Assembly: GCF_006539945.1 (NCBI RefSeq)
Contig: NZ_BJNZ01000006.1
Coordinates: forward strand, 124,001-188,000
Source of the DNA: Cellulosimicrobium cellulans
GTDB taxonomy: Bacteria > Actinomycetota > Actinomycetes > Actinomycetales > Cellulomonadaceae
Length of the DNA stretch: 64,000 nt
Direction: 5' to 3'
Shown: in pieces, positions 56,886 through 64,000 of the stretch
Numbering within the stretch: the stretch's first letter is position 1
Layout of the letters: every line of letters starts with the position of its first letter
Position numbers and translations under genes: made by a program
The notes under the pieces: model-generated
What the model saw: only the letters and a program-made list of their open reading frames with translations
Told to the model about the DNA's origin: nothing
The model's database searches: none

Positions 56886-56933
56886 CTGTGCGGCAGCGGT
56901 GCCGGGCCGGGGAGGGCGCCGCGCGGCGAGACG

Positions 56934-57824
56934 TCAGCCCGCGAGGACGCGGTCGAGCGCCGCCCGGCCCGCGGGTCCCCAGTGAGCCTTGCCGCCGGGC
57001 AGGCCCCGGTCGCCGTTCTGCCCCATGAGGAGGAGGAAGAGGGCCTTGAGCGCCGCCAGCCCGCGCGCGCGCCGGACCGTCGCCTCGTCGGAGCGCGCGT
57101 AGGCGTCGAAGAACCGCGCGGCGGTGCCGGCGGGCAGCAGCACCCAGGCGGCGGCGAGGTCCCACGCCGGGTCGCCCGCGAACAGGTCGCCGAAGTCGAC
57201 GACGCCCGCGAGCGTCCCGTCCGCGACGACGACGTTCGCGGGGTGCAGGTCCCCGTGCACCCACACGGGCGGCCCCTCCCACTCTGGGGCCGCGACGGCG
57301 TCGGCCCAGACGGACCGGACGGCGGCGGCGTCGTCGGGGGCGACGGCGCGCAGGAACCCCTCGAAACCGTCCGTGGCCTCCCGGGGGTGGGCGCCCCGGT
57401 CAGGGGACACCGGCGCGTCGGCGGGCGCCCCGACGTGCAGCGCGGCGAGGAATCCCGCCAGCGCGTCGGCGGCGTGCTCGCCCCGGGTGATCGCGCCCCG
57501 GTCCAGGGGCTCGCCGGGCACCCACGTCATGACCGTCCAGTGCCGCGGGAGGCGCGCGGTCGGCTCGCCGTGCCGCACCGGCGTGGGCACGGGGAGCGGG
57601 AGGCGCGGCGCGAGCACGGGCAGCCACCGCCGTTCCTTGAGCTGGGGCTCCGGCGTCGGGTCCATGCGCTGCACCCGGACGGAGAGGTCATCCCCGAGCC
57701 GCCACATCTGGTTGCCCCAGCCGCCTGCCACCTCGCGGAGCGGCAGCCCGGCGAGGTCGGGGTGCTGGTCCTCCAGGGCCTCGCGGACGAGGTCGGCGGT
57801 GATCGCGGTCTCCGTGGCGCTCAT
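56934..57824 (-). CDS. Aminoglycoside-phosphotransferase-like kinase
   Basis: 296 residues, APH/choline-kinase fold. VWVHGDLHPANVVV (catalytic loop, about 188-201) and GVVDFGDLFAGDPAWDLAAAW (metal-binding Asp) are intact; MTWVPGEPL is the hinge. Residues 23-60 (PLREVAGGWGNQMWRLGDDLSVRVQR) form the nucleotide lobe. Many such genes phosphorylate small hydroxyl compounds, including macrolides and homoserine; resistance cannot be assumed. ATG 57824 has TACCGT at -13 to -8; an ATG three codons upstream (57833) is an alternative. Confidence 0.85.
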   Translation of the reverse strand: MSATETAITADLVREALEDQHPDLAGLPLREVAGGWGNQMWRLGDDLSVRVQRMDPTPEPQLKERRWLPVLAPRLPLPVPTPVRHGEPTARLPRHWTVMTWVPGEPLDRGAITRGEHAADALAGFLAALHVGAPADAPVSPDRGAHPREATDGFEGFLRAVAPDDAAAVRSVWADAVAAPEWEGPPVWVHGDLHPANVVVADGTLAGVVDFGDLFAGDPAWDLAAAWVLLPAGTAARFFDAYARSDEATVRRARGLAALKALFLLLMGQNGDRGLPGGKAHWGPAGRAALDRVLAG

Positions 57825-57851
57825 CGCGCCCACGGTACCGACGCGGCGACC

Positions 57852-59348
57852 CTACGCGGCGACGTCACCCTTCAGGGCGTCACGGGCCGCGACCGAGTGC
57901 CGGTAGCCGTAGAACGCGTAGATGACCAGGCCCACGACGACCCAGCCGAGGAACCGGAGCCAGGTGAGCGTCGTGAGGTTGGCCATGAGCCAGAGGCACG
58001 CGACGCCGGACACGATCGGCAGCACGGGCGACCACGGCACCTTGAAGGAGCGCTCCAGGTCGGGCCGCGAGCGGCGCAGGATCGGGATGCCGAAGCTCAC
58101 GAGGACGAACGCCGAGAGCGTCCCGATGTTGATCATCTCCTCGAGCAGCTCCACCTGGGAGAGCCCGGCGATGAGCGCCACGACGACGCCCACCCCCACC
58201 TGGAGGCGGACCGGCGTGTGGTACCGGTGCGAGGTCCGGGAGATGGCACGCGGGAGGAGGCCGTCGCGGCTCATCGCGAACACGACGCGCGTGAGGCCGA
58301 GCAGCAGCACCATGATGACCGTCGTCAGCCCGATGAGGATGCCCACGGAGATCACGCGCCCGGCCCAGTCCGCGCCCACGAGGATGAACGCCGTCGTGAG
58401 CGACGGCGCGTCGGACTCCGCGAGCTCGGTGTACGACACCATGCCCGTCACGACGAGCGTCACGAGGATGTACAGGACCGTGACGATCGCGAGGCCGCCG
58501 AGGATGCCGCGCGGGAGCGTGCGCTGCGGGTCCTTGGCCTCCTCGGCCGTGGTCGCGACGACGTCGAACCCGATGAACGCGAAGAACACGAGCGCGGCGC
58601 CCGCGAGCAGGCCCATGACCCCGTACGTCGTGGGCTCGAGCCCCGTGAGGAAGCCGACGAGCGGCTGCTCGAGCGCCGACTGCTCCGGCGCGGGCTGGGC
58701 GGGCGGCACGAACGGCGAGTAGTTCGACGCGTCGACGAAGAAGAACCCGACGACGATGACGAACAGCGTGATGCCCACCTTGATGACGGTGAACACGCTG
58801 TTGACGCGCGTGCTGAGCTTGGTGCCGATCGCGAGCAGCGTGGTGAACACCGCGACGATGAACACCGGGCCCCACTCGAGGTCGACGGGGCCGATCGGGA
58901 TGGTCAGGGGCAGGTCGATGCCGAACAGCCCGAACGCGTCGCCGAGGTAGACGCCCCAGAACTTCGCGATGACCGCAGACGCGAGCAGCATCTCCAGGAT
59001 GAGGTCCCACCCGATGATCCACGCGACGAGCTCGCCCATGGTCGCGTAGGAGAACGTGTACGCCGACCCGGCGACGGGGATCGCGGACGCGAACTCGGCG
59101 TAGCACATGACGGCGAGCGCGCACACGATCGACGCGATGACGAACGAGACGATGACGCTGGGCCCCGCGTAGTTCGCGGCGGCCGTCGCGCCGACGGAGA
59201 AGATGCCCGCGCCGACCGCGACCGCGACCCCCAGGACCGCGAGGTCCCAGGACGTCAGGCTGCGCTTGAGCGAGCGTTCCGGGTCGTCGATCGCCGCGAG
59301 CGAGTCCTCGACGGACTTGCGACGGAACAGGCCGGTCCTCGTGGCCAC
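57852..59348 (-). CDS. APC-superfamily amino-acid permease (CAT group)
   Basis: 498 residues, about 12 transmembrane helices. LTSWDLAVLGVAVAVGAGIFSVGATAAANYAGPSVIVSF (helix 1 with the GAGIF unwound motif) and FFAFIGFDVVATTAEEAKDPQRTLPRGILGG (the helix 6 and following E-E-x-x-x-P motif) identify the cationic amino-acid transporter branch (YfnA-like). It imports amino acids by proton symport or exchange. GTG 59348 with GGGGAGG upstream. No adjacent metabolic gene reveals the substrate. Confidence 0.9.
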   Translation of the reverse strand: MATRTGLFRRKSVEDSLAAIDDPERSLKRSLTSWDLAVLGVAVAVGAGIFSVGATAAANYAGPSVIVSFVIASIVCALAVMCYAEFASAIPVAGSAYTFSYATMGELVAWIIGWDLILEMLLASAVIAKFWGVYLGDAFGLFGIDLPLTIPIGPVDLEWGPVFIVAVFTTLLAIGTKLSTRVNSVFTVIKVGITLFVIVVGFFFVDASNYSPFVPPAQPAPEQSALEQPLVGFLTGLEPTTYGVMGLLAGAALVFFAFIGFDVVATTAEEAKDPQRTLPRGILGGLAIVTVLYILVTLVVTGMVSYTELAESDAPSLTTAFILVGADWAGRVISVGILIGLTTVIMVLLLGLTRVVFAMSRDGLLPRAISRTSHRYHTPVRLQVGVGVVVALIAGLSQVELLEEMINIGTLSAFVLVSFGIPILRRSRPDLERSFKVPWSPVLPIVSGVACLWLMANLTTLTWLRFLGWVVVGLVIYAFYGYRHSVAARDALKGDVAA

Positions 59349-59451
59349 GGGTGCGCCTCCCCGGAGTCGGTGACAGGTCCGTCCATTGAACCGGTCCCGC
59401 GCCGACGTCGCGCGGCGGGAGGTCCGGCGTCCTGTCCCGCGCCGACGGCGG

Positions 59452-59739
59452 TCAGGCAGGGTGCCAGCGCGATCCCCAGCGGCGGGTCAGGCGGCCGCCC
59501 GACGTCGCGGCGTGGGTGCGCACGCCCGCCTCCACCGCGTCGGCGACGGCGTGCGCGGCCGCGTCCGTGTCGGCGAGGAAGCGGACGGTGACGCGGGCCT
59601 CGCCGCGCACGACGCCGACGTCGTACGCCTCGACCGTGGTCAGCGTGCGAGCCGCCGCCGCGGCGGCGGGCAGCACGGCCTCGGGGTCGGCGCCCGGGCG
59701 CAGCAGGCCCACGGCGAGGGTCACGCGGTACGACGGCAC
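59452..59739 (-). CDS. Small hypothetical protein
   Basis: 95 residues: YRVTLAVGLLRPGADPEAVLPAAAAAARTLTTVEAYDVGVVRGEARVTVRFLADTDAAAHAVADAVEAGV, an alternating strand-helix-strand-strand-helix pattern of a ferredoxin-like fold, ending basic (RRWGSRWHPA). GTG 59739 starts 3 bases after the stop of the upstream lipoprotein gene, so it is the second gene of that operon. No known function. Confidence 0.75.
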   Translation of the reverse strand: MPSYRVTLAVGLLRPGADPEAVLPAAAAAARTLTTVEAYDVGVVRGEARVTVRFLADTDAAAHAVADAVEAGVRTHAATSGGRLTRRWGSRWHPA

Positions 59740-59742
59740 GGC

Positions 59743-60285
59743 TCAGGCGAGCTCCGGCAGCCCGGCCTCGTCGCACGGGTCGAGCTCGACCGGGCCGGAC
59801 ACGTCGAGGCGCACCAGATCGCCGTCGGCCGTGACGCGGACCGTCCACCCTGCGGGGTCCTCGGCCTCGACGGACGCGGTCCCGCCGTGCTCCGCCTCGA
59901 CGACGTCGGACGGCTCCCCGAACCCGTGCTCGTCGAGCACCGGGGCGATCGCGTCGGGGACGTCGGCGAGCAGGCCGTACGCGTCCTCGCCCTCCGGCGT
60001 GGCCCGGGCGTCGGGGAGGAAGACGACGCAGCGACCGTCGTCCTGCGCCGTCGCCGTGGCGCCCCCGTCGTCGTCGGTCCAGCCGTCCGCGCCGTAGACG
60101 TCCTGGACGGCCGCGAGGACGTCCTGCCGGGTCTGCTCGTACTCCGTGACGGCGTCCGCCGCGGGCGGCTCCGCCGGCTCGTCGGCGCCGCACGCGGCCA
60201 CGGTGGCGAGGGCTGCCAGCGCGAGCACCACCCCCACGGCCCGCGCGGGCGCGCTCTCGCGTCGTGTCGTGGCCTGCTCCGTCAT
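59743..60285 (-). CDS. Lipoprotein, function unknown
   Basis: 180 residues. Signal VGVVLALAALATVAAC (Cys about 32) with a correct lipobox. The mature part is acidic: EYEQTRQDVLAAVQDVYGADGWTDDD, CVVFLPDARATPEGEDAYGLLADV and PAGWTVRVTADGDLVRLDVSGPVELDPCDEA, with two cysteines that may pair. It is probably exported and lipid-anchored. It forms an operon with the small gene 3 bases downstream and is divergent from the WXG100-calpain gene. No family recognised. Confidence 0.8.
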   Translation of the reverse strand: MTEQATTRRESAPARAVGVVLALAALATVAACGADEPAEPPAADAVTEYEQTRQDVLAAVQDVYGADGWTDDDGGATATAQDDGRCVVFLPDARATPEGEDAYGLLADVPDAIAPVLDEHGFGEPSDVVEAEHGGTASVEAEDPAGWTVRVTADGDLVRLDVSGPVELDPCDEAGLPELA

Positions 60286-60435
60286 GGGTCCCCCTCGGTC
60301 GTCGCGTGCGCGTCCGCGGGGGACGCTACCAGCGCGCCCGGACGTGCGACCCGCGTGCCGATGGGGAGCACGACCCATGGACCCGCGTGGGCGGACGGCG
60401 GTACCGTCTCGGCGACCTGCGGGCGAGGGGGAGAC

Positions 60436-61512
60436 ATGAGCGGGATGTACGGGGCGGACGTCGCACAGCTGCGACAGCTCGGACAGCGGTTGTCCGAGGC
60501 CGCCGACAGGCTGACGTCGCTGCGTGGCGAGCTGGACGCGCTGGTGACGTCGAGCCCGTGGGAGGGGCCGGACGGCGACGCGCTGCGCGGCGAGTGGTCC
60601 ACGTCGCACGGCCCGGCCGTCGCGGCGGTCGGAGCGGTCCTCGGCGACGCGGCGACCGCCGTCGTGCGCCAGGCGGACCAGCAGGAGAGCGCGAGCACCG
60701 ACGGCGTGGGCGGATCCGGTGGCGGCGGATCCGGTGGCGGGTCCGGCGGGGGCGGCGGTGATCGCAGCACGCCGGGCGAGGACGGCGACCGGCCCGGCGA
60801 CCCGGGCCTCACCGACGACCTCGGCGACTACGAGGACGTCCCGCCGATCGACCTCGAGAACGAGGACTTCTCGATCGACGACATCAACCAGGGCCAGGTC
60901 GGGGACTGCTGGTTCCTCGCGGGCCTGGGCGCCGTCACCACGACCGACCCGGAGTTCCTGCGCGAGCACATCCGGCTCAACGACGACGGCACGTACACCG
61001 TGACGATGTACAAGGACGGCGAGCCGGTCGAGATCGTCGTGGAGCCGACCGTCCCGGAGAACGGCGTCGGCGGCCAGAACGGCGAGCCGAACTGGGTCTC
61101 GATCTACGAGAAGGCGGCGGCCGAGTACTTCGGCGGCGACTACCAGGACATCGACGGCGGGCACTCCGACGACGCGTTCGAGGCCATCACGGGCCGTCCT
61201 GCCGAGCGCTCGGGCGAGCTCAGCCTCTCCGACATCCAGGACCGGCTGAAGGACGGGCCCGTGGCCGTGGGCACGGAGGACGACGACGCGTTCTGGTTCT
61301 GGGAGGACGAGGTCGACGACAGCCGCATCGTCCCCAACCACGCGTACGTCGTCACCGAGGTCAAGGAGGTCGACGGCGAGCTGAAGATCCACGTCGTCAA
61401 CCCGTGGGGACCCGGCGGCGGGATGCTGGACGGCGAGCAGAAGGTCGGCGACCTCTGGCTCACCGAGCAGGAGTACAAGGAGAACTTCGACTCCGTCTAC
61501 TCGGGAGGCTGA
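60436..61512 (+). CDS. WXG100-calpain fusion protein, probable type VII-secreted effector
   Basis: 358 residues. Residues about 1-88 are a helical hairpin with the WxG signature (SSPWEGPDGDALRG, Trp42-x-Gly44) of ESX/type VII substrates. A Gly/Ser linker (about 93-112, GGGGSGGGSGGGGG) leads to a calpain-like C2 cysteine peptidase: INQGQVGDCWFLAGLGAV (Cys158), PNHAYVVTEV (His302) and HVVNPWGPGGG (Asn322), the full catalytic triad. No Sec signal. WXG100 plus calpain implies export by a type VII system and protein cleavage outside or in a target cell. ATG 60436 with GAGGGGGAG. The next gene follows after 3 bases. Confidence 0.9.
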   Translation: MSGMYGADVAQLRQLGQRLSEAADRLTSLRGELDALVTSSPWEGPDGDALRGEWSTSHGPAVAAVGAVLGDAATAVVRQADQQESASTDGVGGSGGGGSGGGSGGGGGDRSTPGEDGDRPGDPGLTDDLGDYEDVPPIDLENEDFSIDDINQGQVGDCWFLAGLGAVTTTDPEFLREHIRLNDDGTYTVTMYKDGEPVEIVVEPTVPENGVGGQNGEPNWVSIYEKAAAEYFGGDYQDIDGGHSDDAFEAITGRPAERSGELSLSDIQDRLKDGPVAVGTEDDDAFWFWEDEVDDSRIVPNHAYVVTEVKEVDGELKIHVVNPWGPGGGMLDGEQKVGDLWLTEQEYKENFDSVYSGG

Positions 61513-61515
61513 CGC

Positions 61516-61791
61516 ATGGCAGGCAACGACGAGGTGCGCCGGGCGCGCGTGCCCCAGGGAGCGCAGGCGGAGTTCGCCGACGTGCGGGTGGGCGTGATGC
61601 GCGTCGGCGTCGGTGCCGGGCGCGCGCTCGCGCAGCTCGCGGTCCGCTCGCCGCGCGGCGAGGACGTCCTGCGGGCGGACCTCGGGGACACGATCGACCT
61701 GCACGGCGCGGGCATGCTCCACGTCGACGACGTGGAGGGGGAGCCGGGGACGTCGAGCGGGGCGGTCACGTTCACGTTCACGCCCGCCTGA
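61516..61791 (+). CDS. Small partner protein of the calpain effector (possible immunity or chaperone)
   Basis: 91 residues, beginning 3 bases after the calpain stop codon, so co-translated. It is beta-rich: GAQAEFADVRVGVMRVGVGAGRALAQLAVRSPRGEDVLRADLGDTIDLHGAGMLHVDDVEG. The LRADLGDTIDLHG type of strand-turn is reminiscent of small actinobacterial DUF6406-like proteins (weak recollection). No membrane segment or signal. The position next to an effector suggests an inhibitor, chaperone or accessory factor. Confidence 0.7.
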   Translation: MAGNDEVRRARVPQGAQAEFADVRVGVMRVGVGAGRALAQLAVRSPRGEDVLRADLGDTIDLHGAGMLHVDDVEGEPGTSSGAVTFTFTPA

Positions 61792-61812
61792 GCCGCCGGT
61801 CGGCGCCGGCGC

Positions 61813-62433
61813 TCAGCGCGCCGCGTCGGCCGCGAGCACGGCGACGAGGAAGTCGGCGTCCGCAGACCACGGGCGCAGGTCCCACGTCGCGAGCGCGAGG
61901 TCGAGGTGCAGACCCGCCTCCTCGGCGTCGGCGAGGAACCGCTCGGGCGGGTAGCCGCGGCCGGTCCCGAAGCCGACGACGGCCCGCCCGCCCGGCGCGA
62001 GGTGCGCACGGAAGCGACGCAGGACCTCGACCTCGGTCCCGGGCGCGAGGAACGTCACGACGTTGCCCGCGCACACGATCGCGTCGAACGGCTCGGTGAC
62101 GCCCTCGGCGGGCAGGTCGAGCTCGGCGAGGTCGCCCACGCGCCAGTCGGGCCCCGGGTGGTCGGCGCGCGCGGCCTCGACCAGCACCGGGTCGACGTCG
62201 ACCCCGACGACCGTGTGGCCGCGCGCGAACAGCTCCGCGCCGACGCGTCCCGGCCCGCACCCGGCGTCGAGCACCCGCGAGCCGCGGGGCAGCATGGCGT
62301 CGACCAGCCGGGCCTCGCCCGCGAGGTCGGCACCCCGTGCCGCCATCGCCCGGAACCGTTCGACGTACCAGGTGGAGTGCGACGGGTCGGCGGCGGTCTT
62401 CTGCTCCCAGCGCGAGGGACGGGTGGCGCTCAT
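61813..62433 (-). CDS. Class I SAM-dependent methyltransferase
   Basis: 206 residues. VLDAGCGPGRVGAELFARGHTVVGVDVDPVLVEAAR contains motif I (DAGCGPG) and the acidic end of strand 2 (Asp that binds the ribose of SAM). VGDLAELDLP and FDAIVCAGNVVTFLAPG are motifs II and III/IV. The acceptor is unknown. ATG 62433 has TAGCGT at -13 to -8, a leaderless-type promoter. It converges with the small partner gene and is divergent from the MOSC gene. Confidence 0.87.
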   Translation of the reverse strand: MSATRPSRWEQKTAADPSHSTWYVERFRAMAARGADLAGEARLVDAMLPRGSRVLDAGCGPGRVGAELFARGHTVVGVDVDPVLVEAARADHPGPDWRVGDLAELDLPAEGVTEPFDAIVCAGNVVTFLAPGTEVEVLRRFRAHLAPGGRAVVGFGTGRGYPPERFLADAEEAGLHLDLALATWDLRPWSADADFLVAVLAADAAR

Positions 62434-62522
62434 GCCGACGACGCTACCCGCGCGGGGTGAGACCGGTCCTGTGACCTTGGTCCCCGGTGTCCTCCGCCTC
62501 GGCGCGCTGCGAGAATCGGAGG

Positions 62523-63266
62523 ATGTCTCCCGCCGCACCGCCCGCCGCACCCGGCACCGCGCCCGTGACCGACCTCGCCTCCAGCGCCCCGACGGGCGAG
62601 GTCCTCGCCGTGTGCCGCGTGCACGCGCTCCTGCCCGACGCGGGGCCCGTCGGCGTCACGGCGATCGACAAGCGGCCCGTGGACGGGCCGGTGAAGGTGC
62701 GACGCCTCGGTCTCTACGCCGACCTCCAGGCCGACCGCGCGAACCACGGCGGCGAGGAGCAGGCCGTCTACGCGTACGGGCAGGACGACACCGACTGGTG
62801 GGTCGGGCAGCTCGAGCGGGAGATCCCGCCGGGCCTGTTCGGCGAGAACCTGCGCGTGCGGGGCATCCCCGTGAGCGAGGCCGTCGTGGGGGAGCGGTGG
62901 TCCGTGGGCACCGCGCTGCTCGAGGTGACGCAGCCCCGCACGCCGTGCTCGACGTTCGCCCGGCGGCTCGGCGAGGACCGGTGGGTCAAGCGCTTCACCG
63001 TCGCGAACCGGACGGGTGCCTACCTGCGCGTCGTGCGGAACGGCGAGCTGCAGGCCGGGGACACGGTGACGGTCTGCTACCGGCCCGAGCACGGCGTGAC
63101 CCTCGCCGACTGGTTCGGGGCGTGGAACGCGCGCGGCACGGATCCCGAGCGCGCGGCGGCCGTCGCGCGGCGTCTCCTCGCTGCGCACCTCGAGGGCGAC
63201 GTCACGCTCACCGACGAGATGCGGGCCCGCGCCGAGATCGCGGCCGGACGCCGGATCGAGGACTGA
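62523..63266 (+). CDS. MOSC-domain protein
   Basis: 247 residues. AIDKRPVDGPVKVRRLGLYADLQADRANHGGEEQAVYAYGQDDTDWW, GLFGENLRVRGI and QPRTPCSTFARRLGEDRWVKRF match the YiiM-type MOSC fold; the conserved cysteine is in TPCSTFA. YiiM-like proteins bind molybdenum cofactor and reduce N-hydroxylated purine analogues such as 6-hydroxylaminopurine. The C-terminal helical tail (ERAAAVARRLLAAHLEGD) is usual. ATG 62523 follows CGGAGG directly with no spacer, so the start may be leaderless. Confidence 0.88.
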   Translation: MSPAAPPAAPGTAPVTDLASSAPTGEVLAVCRVHALLPDAGPVGVTAIDKRPVDGPVKVRRLGLYADLQADRANHGGEEQAVYAYGQDDTDWWVGQLEREIPPGLFGENLRVRGIPVSEAVVGERWSVGTALLEVTQPRTPCSTFARRLGEDRWVKRFTVANRTGAYLRVVRNGELQAGDTVTVCYRPEHGVTLADWFGAWNARGTDPERAAAVARRLLAAHLEGDVTLTDEMRARAEIAAGRRIED

Positions 63267-63270
63267 GGCG

Positions 63271-63837
63271 TCAGCGCTCCGCGCGCGGGATCCGGGGCGA
63301 GCGCGGGCCGCGCGGAGGCTCGTTCGGCGGCCACTCGCCGTCGTCGGAGCCGTCGTCGGCGGTGAAGAGGAGGTCGTGCAGGCGGACCTGGACGTTCTCG
63401 ACGTCGGGCACGTCGTGGAGGTCCAGGCCCGGCTTGTCGGTCGCGTCCGAGATGACGAGCGTCCCGCACCCGAAGAGCCGGTCGATCGGTCCCTTCTCGT
63501 AGTTCACGTCGTTGATGCGGTAGAGCGGGATGTCGCGGCCGGTGCGCGTGATGATGCCCGAGCGCATCGCGATGCGCTTGTTGGTCACCGTGTACTCCGT
63601 GGTCCGCCAGCGCAGCCACGGCACCAGCACCCAGACGATCGCCGCGACGAGGGCGAGGCCCGCGACGACCCAGCGGACGACGTCGTTCGGGACGAGCACG
63701 ACCGTCACGACGACGGCCGCGACGAGGGCGACCAGCAGCACGAACGGCCAGAACAGCGCCTTCGCGTGCTCCTTGAGCTCCATGACGACGTGCTCGCCCT
63801 CGGTGAGGTGCTTCTCGCTCAGACCCATGGGGAGCAT
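63271..63837 (-). CDS. Membrane PH-domain protein (bPH2/YdbT-like)
   Basis: 188 residues. Two helices at about 28-70 (FWPFVLLVALVAAVVVTVVLV, WVVAGLALVAAIVWVLVPWL), then a bacterial PH domain: TTEYTVTNKRIAMRSGIITRTGRDIPLYRINDVNYEKGPIDRLFGCGTLVISDATD. The acidic/Pro-rich tail ends RIPRAER. ATG 63837 has GAGGTGG upstream; ATG 63828 is possible. This single-copy family is common in actinobacteria near biotin ligase and purine genes; the function is not established. Confidence 0.88.
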   Translation of the reverse strand: MLPMGLSEKHLTEGEHVVMELKEHAKALFWPFVLLVALVAAVVVTVVLVPNDVVRWVVAGLALVAAIVWVLVPWLRWRTTEYTVTNKRIAMRSGIITRTGRDIPLYRINDVNYEKGPIDRLFGCGTLVISDATDKPGLDLHDVPDVENVQVRLHDLLFTADDGSDDGEWPPNEPPRGPRSPRIPRAER

Positions 63838-63928
63838 GGTGCCACCTCGCGGCGCGCGCGGGGAGGGCCGTCCCGCCGGTCGTCGGCCGTCGTGCCCCGC
63901 CGCCGCCCGGCCGGGGCCAGGTCCGTGG

Positions 63929-64000
63929 TCACGGGAGCGCCGAGAGGTTCCAGCCCTCGATCGTGCGCAGGCCGTGCCCGTACCCCAGCAGGCAGATCGC
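63929..64000 (-). CDS. C-terminal end of a gene running out of the window
   Basis: Only 23 residues before the stop are visible: AICLLGYGHGLRTIEGWNL then SALP. Codon usage is consistent with coding and the stop codon is followed at a sensible distance by the PH-domain gene on the same strand. Too short to name. Confidence 0.45.
   Translation of the reverse strand, partial: AICLLGYGHGLRTIEGWNLSALP

Noticed and set aside
56934-57824. Antibiotic-resistance gene call for the aminoglycoside-phosphotransferase-like kinase
   Set aside because: Only the general kinase motifs are present; the fold covers many housekeeping kinases, and the context gives no resistance evidence.
60706-60770. Engineered-looking Gly/Ser linker (BamHI-like GGATCC repeats) suggesting a cloning artefact
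   Set aside because: The flanking WXG and calpain domains are continuous with native codon usage, and Gly/Ser linkers are common in such effectors.

Overview
The window is very high-GC DNA (about 73-74 % by eye) with dense, mostly monocistronic or short-operon gene packing, GTG starts, Tat and Sec signal peptides, an LAxTG sorting signal, an HspR/HAIR-like site and many leaderless-type promoters. All of this points to an actinobacterium. The many secreted carbohydrate-active and multidomain enzymes suggest a cellulolytic-soil lineage of the Cellulosimicrobium/Cellulomonas/Isoptericola kind; that taxonomic placement is inference. No rRNA, tRNA, CRISPR array, intact insertion sequence or prophage was seen.

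Layout. 1-3000: partial histidine phosphatase, a membrane protein, an alpha/beta hydrolase. 3000-11500: a secreted redox cluster made of a Tat-exported two-domain multicopper oxidase, a 1331-residue ThuA/discoidin/PQQ-dehydrogenase/PKD/DUF1080 protein, and a cupredoxin followed by six Ig-like repeats. The last two proteins share an unrecognised module of about 80 residues. 11500-17500: small membrane, DNA-binding, saccharopine-dehydrogenase-like and VWA proteins. 17500-20200: a HipBA pair with a clear palindromic operator, followed by a lower-GC HNH endonuclease (likely acquired defence island). 20500-22750: secreted GH43 enzyme. 23000-24600: DUF6318-like lipoprotein and PKD protein. 24950-29330: Ugp-type transporter (ugpA-ugpE-ugpB-ugpQ) without its ATPase. 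29400-32600: ChaB-like protein, RNase Z, phosphatase. 32675-36760: kynurenine operon (tryptophan dioxygenase, amidohydrolase, kynureninase, PaaX-family regulator). 37300-41400: sortase-anchored adhesin-like protein and secreted purple-acid-phosphatase-like enzyme. 41450-48300: ADP-ribosylglycohydrolase, UPF0303 protein, OmpA-type pair, Hsp20, coiled-coil protein, DEDD exonuclease with BRCT. 48500-54500: secreted M28 peptidase, hypothetical protein, NAD(P)-binding protein, lipoprotein, NDH-2. 55000-64000: acyl-CoA ligase, phosphotransferase, amino-acid permease, lipoprotein, a WXG100-calpain effector with a small partner, methyltransferase, MOSC protein, PH-domain protein and the tail of one more gene.

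How parts fit together. The 3.5-11.4 kb cluster reads as an extracellular sugar-oxidising chain (quinone dehydrogenase domain, blue copper protein, copper oxidase) coupled to keto-glycoside cleavage. The kyn operon degrades tryptophan to anthranilate and alanine, with an amidohydrolase sitting where a formamidase would be expected. Three unrelated secreted enzymes (GH43, phosphatase, M28 peptidase) end in the same Cys-bracketed module of about 85 residues.

The most unusual non-coding signals are repeated palindromic elements: 21-bp repeat units in head-to-head arrays at two loci 24 kb apart, an exact 28-bp element present in inverted orientation at two loci 30 kb apart, and a palindrome family found in intergenic DNA that is also inserted in frame inside the kyn amidohydrolase gene.
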